The notes under the pieces were generated by a model. That model made no database searches, had not been told where the DNA came from, and saw nothing but the letters and a program-made list of their open reading frames with translations. This document shows positions 1-5,796 of a stretch of DNA of 13,219 nt, in pieces. This DNA is from JAHRVQ01 sp046290215 (GTDB lineage Bacteria > Pseudomonadota > Gammaproteobacteria > Pseudomonadales > Azotimanducaceae): contig JBKAGC010000508.1 of NCBI GenBank assembly GCA_046290215.1, forward strand, positions 1 to 13,219. Reading direction: 5' to 3'. Position numbers and translations under genes: made by a program. How positions within the stretch are numbered: position 1 is the first letter of the stretch; every line of letters begins with the position of its first letter.

Positions 1-84
1 GGTGATGATGTCAAAGTTCTCTGGCCCAGGCATACCCACCGGCCGAGACTTGAGGACAATCTTTGTATTCGTTCGTTCTGACAT
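1..84 (-). CDS. MDR-family NADP-dependent oxidoreductase, N-terminal fragment (runs off left edge)
   Basis: Only the first 28 codons are present; the gene continues past the left edge. The fragment contains VLKSRPVGMPGPENFDII, which resembles the N-terminus of CurA/YncB/PTGR-like zinc-independent medium-chain reductases (an N-terminal strand, then an SRPxGxPxPENF-like turn). Members of that family reduce the C=C bond of alpha,beta-unsaturated ketones and aldehydes with NADPH in the cytoplasm. The ATG at 84-82 is preceded by GAGGAG (96-91) with a 6-base spacer, which supports this start. The gene lies 81 bases downstream of rnm on the same strand; I see no terminator between them, so read-through is possible. 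The nucleotide-binding and catalytic parts lie outside the window, so the family call rests on the N-terminal motif alone. Confidence 0.62.
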   Translation of the reverse strand, partial: MSERTNTKIVLKSRPVGMPGPENFDIIT

Positions 85-90
85 ATCTCA

Positions 91-96
91 CTCCTC
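91..96 (-). promoter_or_regulatory. Ribosome binding site of the MDR oxidoreductase
   Basis: GAGGAG on the minus strand, 6 bases before the ATG at 84-82. It fixes the start of the partial gene at the left edge. Confidence 0.7.
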
Positions 97-165
97 AGTG
101 TTTAACGTTGCCGCCATCTTAACCTTGTGGCCTGGAATAGGAAGTAAGATAACAAGCAGAAATGT

Positions 166-996
166 TCAGTTCTGCCAGCGCTGATGATTCACCACGCTCA
201 AGGCTTCTGCTTCACCGCGAAGCGGTGGGAATTTACCAATATCGGTCCAGTGGGCACCAGGATCATGAAAATCCGAACCCATCGAGACGTGCAACTGGTG
301 GTCTTCAGCCATACTCTCAAGTTGACGCATCATCGGCACTGCGATATTCGGGTAACGCGCTTCAATCGCTGCGCCGCCGGCAGCGGCAAACGCTCTCACC
401 AATTCTGCTAAGCGGCGTTTATTCAAGGGATATCTGCCCGGATGGGCCAATACTGGAATACCGCCCGCGCCAGCAATACCCTGCACCGCCTCAGAAAGGT
501 CGCACCAGGCACCAGCCACATAGGCCTTACCGCCTTTCGCCAGGAATTGTTTAAATGCTTTCTGCCGGGTTTTCACTGCGCCAGTTTGCACCAAGAAACT
601 CGCCACGTGGCTGCGGGTATAGGCAACACAAGGCAGGGCATCCAGGTAAGCCAGCAAACCCTCAATGCCAAGTGACGCTAGCTTCTCGTCAATTGCCTCA
701 ACCCGGGTTCGCCTTGCCGCCTGCTGACTACGTAGTATTTGTTGCAGCCGGGCTTCCCCGCTATCCACGAACAAGCCCACCACGTGAATTTCAAGCGCCT
801 GCCAATGGCATGAAATTTCCACGCCTGGTATCAAGCTAAGCCCTGCAGGCGAATCAAGCTCTTTCACATCCAAAGCATAGTCATGGTCGGTGATCGCCAG
901 ATGGGTCACGCCGTTGTCCAATGCGCGTTTAACGACTTCCTTGGGTGAACATGCGCCATCGGAAAAATAGGTGTGGCAATGTAAATCTAACTTCAT
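166..996 (-). CDS. rnm: PHP-domain phosphoesterase, RNase AM / YciV (TrpH) family
   Basis: A 276-residue cytoplasmic PHP-superfamily protein, about the usual length for YciV/TrpH. In E. coli this family is a 5'-3' exoribonuclease (RNase AM) that trims rRNA 5' ends, and some homologues hydrolyse 3',5'-nucleoside bisphosphates. The metal-binding PHP motifs are all visible: HCH at residues 6-8, D13, TDHD at 36-39, PGVE with E60, H71 in EIHVVG, H130 in TRSH, VLAHPGRY with H185, and GSDFH with D242 and H244. A full ligand set argues for an active enzyme using about three divalent metals. The ATG at 996-994 has only a weak ribosome binding site, but residues D4-H6 must be included, so the start cannot be much later. 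It is divergent from the pirin gene and followed by the MDR reductase. No trp gene is visible nearby, although this family often lies beside the trp operon. Confidence 0.9.
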   Translation of the reverse strand: MKLDLHCHTYFSDGACSPKEVVKRALDNGVTHLAITDHDYALDVKELDSPAGLSLIPGVEISCHWQALEIHVVGLFVDSGEARLQQILRSQQAARRTRVEAIDEKLASLGIEGLLAYLDALPCVAYTRSHVASFLVQTGAVKTRQKAFKQFLAKGGKAYVAGAWCDLSEAVQGIAGAGGIPVLAHPGRYPLNKRRLAELVRAFAAAGGAAIEARYPNIAVPMMRQLESMAEDHQLHVSMGSDFHDPGAHWTDIGKFPPLRGEAEALSVVNHQRWQN

Positions 997-1049
997 CTAG
1001 CAAGCATACCTGCGTCAGGGCATTTACTCCCGCCATATTGCCAAACAAA

Positions 1050-1068
1050 TGTTCAATAAAATTGAACA
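1050..1068. promoter_or_regulatory. Perfect inverted repeat, candidate operator in the rnm-pirin gap
   Basis: TGTTCAAT-AAA-ATTGAACA, a perfect 8-bp inverted repeat around a 3-base centre, lies 73 bases before the pirin ATG and 53 bases from the rnm ATG. It contains a -10-like TAAAAT (1057-1062). A further half-site follows directly, forming GAACAGTTC at 1064-1072. The dyad, AT-rich centre and divergent position suit a LysR- or TetR-type regulator. Proteobacterial pirin genes often lie beside LysR regulators, but none is visible here. The operator role is inferred. Confidence 0.5.
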
Positions 1069-1129
1069 GTTCGGTCAAGAACCTCATCTTATTGGCCGGC
1101 GCAATCTAGCCTACTCTAACGCCTGTACT

Positions 1130-1134
1130 GGAGG
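1130..1134 (+). promoter_or_regulatory. Ribosome binding site of the pirin gene
   Basis: GGAGG, 7 bases before the ATG at 1142. It supports this start over any in-frame alternative. Confidence 0.75.
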
Positions 1135-1141
1135 ATAAACC

Positions 1142-1981
1142 ATGAGAACACTACAACACCTTTTTAAAGCACAGGCCACTCAGGACGGTGCCGGCGTTAA
1201 GATCAATCGTCACGCTGGCAAGCATCTGAGTCAAATTATGAACCCGTTCTTAATGGTGGACGAGATCAATTCGGCGGACGCGAGCGACTATCTGGCAGGT
1301 TTCCCTGAGCATCCGCACCGGGGCTTTGAAACCATCACTTATATGAAAGCCGGCAAAATGAAACATCGCGACCATATGGGTAATGAAGAAGTCATCGGTA
1401 GCGGTGACGTGCAGTGGATGACTGCTGGCCGCGGTGTTTTGCATTCAGAGATGCCCGAGCAAGAATCAGGCTTAATGCATGGCTTTCAAATCTGGTTAAA
1501 CCTGCCTGCTGCAGAAAAGATGAAGCCAGCGCAGTATCAGGAGATCTTGCGCCAGGATATTGCCACTATCGACTTAGCCGATGGCGGCGTGGTTCGCGGT
1601 ATTGCCGGCAACCTCACTGTAAACGGTCAAACGCTGGCAGGTGGCATGCAAGGATTGTCTACTCAACCGGTGCTTGCCGACGTGACCTTGCAACCCGGTG
1701 AGGAAGCAAGCATTGAGATTACTGCGGAAAACCCGGTGCTTGCGGTGGTTTTCGCCGGTGCTACCAGTGAGGTTAGCGCCAGAGAAATGGGAGTTTATGG
1801 CCCAGGTGAGACGTTGCATCTAGTTGCCAACGACGCTGGCGCAGAGCTGCTACTACTTAGTGGTAACCCCATCCACGAACCCATCGTCCAATATGGCCCG
1901 TTTGTGATGAATAGCGTCAGCGAGATCGAACAAGCCATGCGTGACTTTCAAGATCCCGCCTTTTTACGCAGTATCGCCTAG
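1142..1981 (+). CDS. Pirin family protein (cupin, Fe-dependent)
   Basis: A 279-residue bicupin of the pirin family, close in length to human pirin (about 290) and longer than E. coli YhhW (about 231). The N-terminal cupin carries FPEHPHRGFET, in which H57 and H59 match metal ligands, and GRGVLHSEMP, in which H101 and E103 complete the set. These align with His56, His58, His101 and Glu103 of human pirin, so iron binding is well supported. The C-terminal half (about 160-279) has the second pirin_C-type barrel, ending with NPIHEPIVQYGPFVMNS. Bacterial pirins have been reported as quercetin 2,3-dioxygenases or as regulators of other enzymes; which applies here cannot be read from sequence. The gene stands alone, divergent from rnm and convergent with fbpA only 19 bases away. 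A 19-bp inverted repeat upstream suggests transcriptional control. Confidence 0.9.
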   Translation: MRTLQHLFKAQATQDGAGVKINRHAGKHLSQIMNPFLMVDEINSADASDYLAGFPEHPHRGFETITYMKAGKMKHRDHMGNEEVIGSGDVQWMTAGRGVLHSEMPEQESGLMHGFQIWLNLPAAEKMKPAQYQEILRQDIATIDLADGGVVRGIAGNLTVNGQTLAGGMQGLSTQPVLADVTLQPGEEASIEITAENPVLAVVFAGATSEVSAREMGVYGPGETLHLVANDAGAELLLLSGNPIHEPIVQYGPFVMNSVSEIEQAMRDFQDPAFLRSIA

Positions 1982-2000
1982 GCGCAACTAACGCCTCTCG

Positions 2001-3011
2001 CTATCGCCAACCGGCAATGTCGAAGATCTTAACCGCAGCATTTTGCTGGATGCCAAACGCGGAGGCGTTAACTTCATCTTCTTTAAAAGTACCCAACTGG
2101 GCGATGGGGCCTGAGGCCTCACCTAGAATGGGATACTCGTTATTACCCTCGGCAAACAAACGCTGCGCTTCAGGGCTCGTCAGGTATTCAATAAACTGAA
2201 CTGCTGCGGCTTTATTCGGTGCGTACTTTGTTACGCCCGCACCACTTATATTGACGTGAGCACCGCGGTCGTCCTGGTTAGGAAAGACAAACTTTAGGTT
2301 TTCAATGGTTTCAATATCTTCCGGTTTGTCAGAGCCAAGCATGCGCCCCACATAATAGGTGTTAGCAACGGTAATACCACATTCGCCGCTTGCGACCGCG
2401 CGCAGCTGCGCTGTGTCATTGCCTTGCGGAGGTCGAACAAAGTTCTTTACGACACCCGTAGCCCATTCAGTTGCCGCAGCTTCACCCTGGGATTCAATCA
2501 TGCTGCCCAACAAGGATAAGTTGTAAATGTTCGATGAAGAACGCATACAAACCCGGCCTTTGTATTCCGGTTTCGCCAGATCCTCATAACGCTCAGGTAC
2601 TGGGAAGCTCTCGCCCTTGCAGTAGGCAATAATGCGCGCCCGCTTCGACAAACCAAACCAGAGATTATCCGGATGGGTCAGGTTGGTTGGTACCTTGGTC
2701 GCCAGCACTTCAGATTCAACGGACTGAAATACACCTGCCTCAGCGGCACGCCACAAACGCCCGGCATCGACGGTGATTAGAATATCGGCCGGGCTCAACT
2801 CACCTTCATTGACGATACGTTCGATCAAAGCGTCACTGCCGCCTTCGATCAAATTGATCTTCACGCCGGTTTGCTCGGTAAAGTTATCGTACAGCGCAAA
2901 GTCTGTGTCGTAATGCCTTGCAGAATAAAGGTTCAGTTCGCTGGCCGAACTGATTGGCAAATAAATCGCTGCCAACACCAGGCAGGCAAACTTCAAAATA
3001 GATCGCACCAC
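2001..3011 (-). CDS. fbpA: Fe(3+) ABC transporter, periplasmic substrate-binding protein (FutA/FbpA type)
   Basis: A 336-residue exported ferric-iron-binding protein. Residues 1-23 form a signal peptide with a hydrophobic core and an SSA|S cleavage site; no lipobox is seen. The mature part begins LNLYSARHYDTD, with Y29, H33 and Y34 in the usual ligand positions. The paired tyrosines Y219-Y220 in ANTYYVGR are the hallmark iron-binding residues of this class. GRVCMRSSSNIYN (152-164) and GECGITVANTYY (209-220) are also typical. Three cysteines (131, 155, 211) are present in the mature chain. Start: GTG at 3011-3009, with AAGGA at 3021-3017; a second GTG follows immediately at 3008, so the true start may be one codon later. 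The gene lies 18 bases after fbpC on the same strand, with a Fur-box-like site in the gap, so it may have its own iron-regulated promoter as well as read-through. Confidence 0.92.
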   Translation of the reverse strand: MVRSILKFACLVLAAIYLPISSASELNLYSARHYDTDFALYDNFTEQTGVKINLIEGGSDALIERIVNEGELSPADILITVDAGRLWRAAEAGVFQSVESEVLATKVPTNLTHPDNLWFGLSKRARIIAYCKGESFPVPERYEDLAKPEYKGRVCMRSSSNIYNLSLLGSMIESQGEAAATEWATGVVKNFVRPPQGNDTAQLRAVASGECGITVANTYYVGRMLGSDKPEDIETIENLKFVFPNQDDRGAHVNISGAGVTKYAPNKAAAVQFIEYLTSPEAQRLFAEGNNEYPILGEASGPIAQLGTFKEDEVNASAFGIQQNAAVKIFDIAGWR

Positions 3012-3022
3012 AAGATTCCTTA

Positions 3023-3039
3023 TTGAGAATTATTCGCGA
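3023..3039. promoter_or_regulatory. Fur-box-like site before fbpA
   Basis: TTGAGAATTATTCGCGA resembles a 7-1-7 Fur site: TGAGAAT (3024-3030), T, then ATTCGCG, matching the reverse complement ATTCTCA at 5 of 7 positions. It overlaps the fbpC stop codon and lies just upstream of the fbpA ribosome binding site, where bound Fur could block an fbpA-specific promoter or elongation. Iron control is expected for this transporter. The match is imperfect and AT-rich, so chance remains possible. Confidence 0.42.
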
Positions 3040-4058
3040 TTGTAGGCCCGTAGACTCTCAGGTGCAACCGAGACGTTGACGGTTTCGCCAACTTTAAGTT
3101 CAGGCAAACTTGCACAGTGCACCACTAGCTGCTGGTCGTCGCTTGCTAGCACCAATTGATAAAAATTCCCGGCAAAACGTATATCCACGATCTTAATCGC
3201 GCTCTCGGAGTCGCTGCACATTTGAACGCTCGCGGGGTCAACCGCCAACAACACTTCGTTGCTCGTCACATGGTCTAGAGAAACACCAGTAAACTCGCCA
3301 AAGGCCGTTACCACCTTATCCGCAATCACCTCTCCCAGAAGAATGCGCTGGCGGGCAAACATTTCCGCAACAAACGGGTGAGCCGGGTCATGCCAGAGCT
3401 CTGCAGGCGTGCCAACTTGCACCAGTTGCCCCGCCACGATGACGGCAATTCTGTCTGCCACCATCAACGCATCATCGGGATCATGGGTCACCAACAAAGC
3501 AGTCATGCCTAACGCCTTTAACATGGCGCGCATATCTTCCCGGAGCCGGTTCTTCAGCAGCACATCAACACTGGCGAACGGCTCATCCAAGAGCAACACC
3601 TCTGGTTGTGGCGCTAATGCCCGAGCCAGCGCCACGCGCTGCTGTTGACCGCCGGAAAGTGTTGACGGCAAACGATCTTTTAATGCATCCAACTCTACCT
3701 GATGGAGCAAAGCGTTAACTCGTTGTTTGGCTTGAGTAGCATCCAGTTTATTCAAGCCAAACTCTAGATTTTGCTTGACGGTCATATGGGGGAACAGAGC
3801 ATGTTCCTGAAATACGAGGCCGATAGGCCTATCTTCAGGGCGCGGGCAAGACGCAGGCGTGACTTCAGTCTGGTTGAATTGGATGCGGCCTTCCAGCAAT
3901 GGTTCGAGGCCAGCGACAAGTTTTAGCAAAGTGGACTTACCACTACCAGACGGCCCCAGTACACAAAGCAACTCGCCTGAAGCTAGCTCAAGATCAATAG
4001 CCTGCAGTACCCGCTGACTGCCGTAGGTGTGCCCCACTCCTTGAAGCGATATACTCAA
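3030..4058 (-). CDS. fbpC: Fe(3+) ABC transporter, ATP-binding subunit
   Basis: A 342-residue ABC ATPase that powers ferric iron import on the cytoplasmic face. In order: Walker A GPSGSGKST (35-43), Q-loop at Q84 in VFQEH, signature LSGGQQQR (134-141), Walker B LLLDEP with D158-E159, D-loop SVD, and H-loop H192 in VTHD. The tail (about 240-342) has the TOBE-like region of CysA/FbpC/PotA-type subunits, so length and layout are normal. The start is unusual: the frame opens just after a TAG at 4073-4071 and holds no ATG, leaving TTG at 4058. The nearest purine-rich site, AGGA (4063-4060), is only one base from that TTG and would suit the ATA at 4052 better. The first core strand begins by about residue 3, so a later GTG (codon 8) is unlikely. 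It is followed by fbpA on the same strand and is divergent from fbpB. Confidence 0.9.
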   Translation of the reverse strand: MSISLQGVGHTYGSQRVLQAIDLELASGELLCVLGPSGSGKSTLLKLVAGLEPLLEGRIQFNQTEVTPASCPRPEDRPIGLVFQEHALFPHMTVKQNLEFGLNKLDATQAKQRVNALLHQVELDALKDRLPSTLSGGQQQRVALARALAPQPEVLLLDEPFASVDVLLKNRLREDMRAMLKALGMTALLVTHDPDDALMVADRIAVIVAGQLVQVGTPAELWHDPAHPFVAEMFARQRILLGEVIADKVVTAFGEFTGVSLDHVTSNEVLLAVDPASVQMCSDSESAIKIVDIRFAGNFYQLVLASDDQQLVVHCASLPELKVGETVNVSVAPESLRAYNRE

Positions 4059-4113
4059 ATCCTGGCTCCGCTAACCCTTCTTTATTCACTAGTCTTCATT
4101 AAGCAAGCTTTCA
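4059..4113. promoter_or_regulatory. Divergent fbpC / fbpB intergenic region
   Basis: This 55-base gap must hold or border the start signals of two diverging transporter units. I see no Fur-box match in it. A -10-like TATACT lies at 4050-4055 on the plus strand, inside the fbpC start region, but it has no convincing -35. Neither side has a well-spaced Shine-Dalgarno site. The gap is short for two independent promoters, so transcript starts probably overlap coding sequence. Confidence 0.35.
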
Positions 4114-5730
4114 TTGCCCATCCGACGCATCCAACTTTTAGACATCGCGACCCTTTTAGTCGCTCTGCCGGTGGCGATACCCATCGTGGTGATTATCGCC
4201 GCGGCGTTTTTGCCCGCTAGCGAGAATTATCTACACGTTCGGGAAAACCTGCTGCCGGAGTATATCAGCAATACTTTGCAGCTGATGTTGCTCACAGGAG
4301 TATTCGCCTGCGTGTTTGGTGGCGTAACAGCCTGGCTTACGGCCACCTATGAGTTTCCTATGCGCCGCCTGCTGGCCGCAGCGCTGGTGTTGCCGCTGGC
4401 GTTACCCACCTATATCGCAGGCTACGTGTATGCTGATCTACTTGAGTACTCTGGGCCGGTGCAAAGCCTCATTAGAGACCTCACGGGCTGGGGATATGGA
4501 GATTACTGGTTTCCGGCAATTCGGTCTTTACCTGGCGCTGCTCTGGTGATGTCTCTGGTGCTTTATCCTTACGTTTACTTGTTGGTCAGAGCAAATCTCG
4601 AGGCCCAGTCCAGCACCTTAAACCAGGCGGCAAACGTCCTCGGCGTTTCTGGTTGGCGGCTGCTCCGTAAAGTCACAATACCGCTCGCTCGCCCGGCCCT
4701 GGCTGGCGGCATCGCCCTGGTTCTGATGGAAACCGCGGCAGAATTTGGCCTGGTCGAACACTTTGGCATCACCACACTTACTACCGGCGTATATAGAACC
4801 TGGCTTGCTATGGGTGACCGGGATACTGCACTAAACATCGCCGGGGCTTTATTCATTATCGTGGTGGTGCTAATTACCCTCGAGCAAATCACCCGACAAC
4901 GAGGCAACTACAACCTGCTCAGCAGTGGCGCAGCAACTGCAAAACCCAGATTAACCCGGGCGCAAAGTTTCCTCGCTTGTTTGCTCTGCCTGATCCCGGT
5001 AAGCCTGGGTTTCTTGATCCCGGTGGGCATCCTGTTGGTCAATGCCATTACCGTGGGTGACCCAATGTGGGGTAGAAACTTTTCCAGTTACGTGAGTAAT
5101 TCAATGCTGTTGGCCTGTCTGGTGGCCGCGCTTTGTGTGGCAGGTGCCCTAATACTTGCCTACGCCAATCGGCGCAAAAGTATTTTCAGCATCATCGGCA
5201 TTCGCGTGGCAACATTGGGCTACGCCGTGCCGGGGTTGATCCTCGCAACCGGCGCGTTGATTCCGCTCACCTTTACCGACCGCTGGCTTGCAAGCCATAT
5301 CGAAGCGGTTGATCGGTTACTGCTCACAGGCTCCATTGGCGCACTATTGTTTGTGTTTGTCGCCCGATTTATGACGGTGGCTTTTAATACTGTAGACGGC
5401 GGCTTAAAGCAGGTGCATCCATCACTGGAACAAGCCGCCAGTTCACTGGGCGCTAATAAGCTGCGAATTCTCACCCGGGTACATATTCCGTTGCTGCGGG
5501 CCTCGATTGTTTACGCGATTATTCTGGTGTTTATCGATACGCTAAAAGAACTACCGGCAACCCTGGTATTGCGACCTTTCAACTTTGAAACCCTGGCAAC
5601 CCGGGTTTATCGCCTCGCAGCGGACGAGCGGCTAGCGGAAGCTTCCATGGCAGCCATCTTGATTGTGGCTTTAAGTTTGATTCCCACCCTGGTCGTGGCC
5701 AGACGCAGCTTACGCGGCGAGAGCAGATAA
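4114..5730 (+). CDS. fbpB: Fe(3+) ABC transporter, fused two-domain permease
   Basis: A 538-residue inner-membrane permease with two fused binding-protein-dependent transport domains, the usual arrangement and length for FbpB/SfuB iron permeases. About 12 hydrophobic segments are visible, the first at residues 9-31. Each half carries an EAA loop that docks on the ATPase: NQAANVLG...TIPLARP at about 170-194 and EQAASSLG...HIPLLR at about 439-463. It supplies the channel for FbpA and FbpC, but is transcribed away from them instead of lying between them. Start: TTG at 4114 is the only common start codon after the in-frame TAG at 4090-4092; the next in-frame ATG would remove the first membrane segment. 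There is no good Shine-Dalgarno sequence, only AAGCAAG. A strong terminator follows the stop by 12 bases. Confidence 0.9.
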   Translation: MPIRRIQLLDIATLLVALPVAIPIVVIIAAAFLPASENYLHVRENLLPEYISNTLQLMLLTGVFACVFGGVTAWLTATYEFPMRRLLAAALVLPLALPTYIAGYVYADLLEYSGPVQSLIRDLTGWGYGDYWFPAIRSLPGAALVMSLVLYPYVYLLVRANLEAQSSTLNQAANVLGVSGWRLLRKVTIPLARPALAGGIALVLMETAAEFGLVEHFGITTLTTGVYRTWLAMGDRDTALNIAGALFIIVVVLITLEQITRQRGNYNLLSSGAATAKPRLTRAQSFLACLLCLIPVSLGFLIPVGILLVNAITVGDPMWGRNFSSYVSNSMLLACLVAALCVAGALILAYANRRKSIFSIIGIRVATLGYAVPGLILATGALIPLTFTDRWLASHIEAVDRLLLTGSIGALLFVFVARFMTVAFNTVDGGLKQVHPSLEQAASSLGANKLRILTRVHIPLLRASIVYAIILVFIDTLKELPATLVLRPFNFETLATRVYRLAADERLAEASMAAILIVALSLIPTLVVARRSLRGESR

Positions 5731-5742
5731 CTGAGGCCCATA

Positions 5743-5775
5743 AAAAAGCCGCGATTTTTCAAACCGCGGCTTTTT
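5743..5775. terminator. Bidirectional intrinsic terminator
   Basis: A perfect 11-bp inverted repeat, AAAAAGCCGCG (5743-5753) and CGCGGCTTTTT (5765-5775), surrounds an 11-base loop. Each strand gives a GC-rich stem followed by a run of Ts. It sits between the stop of fbpB (5730) and the stop of the facing amidohydrolase (5797), so it can end both transcripts. Confidence 0.92.
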
Positions 5776-5796
5776 CCTCTGACAGTTCCCTGGTGT

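Noticed and set aside
162..554. A 130-codon open frame on the plus strand antisense to rnm
   Set aside because: Its composition is arginine- and proline-rich, it has no ribosome binding site, and it overlaps a gene with full motif support.
1091..1105. ATTG-N7-CAAT dyad upstream of pirin
   Set aside because: Four-base arms are expected by chance; the dyad at 1050-1068 is far stronger.
1980..1996. Small hairpin AGGCG-CAACTAA-CGCCT between pirin and fbpA
   Set aside because: A 5-bp stem without a following T tract is too weak to call a terminator.
4050..4055. TATACT as a -10 box for fbpB
   Set aside because: No -35 element at 16-18 bases upstream, and it lies in the fbpC start region; mentioned only as a possibility.
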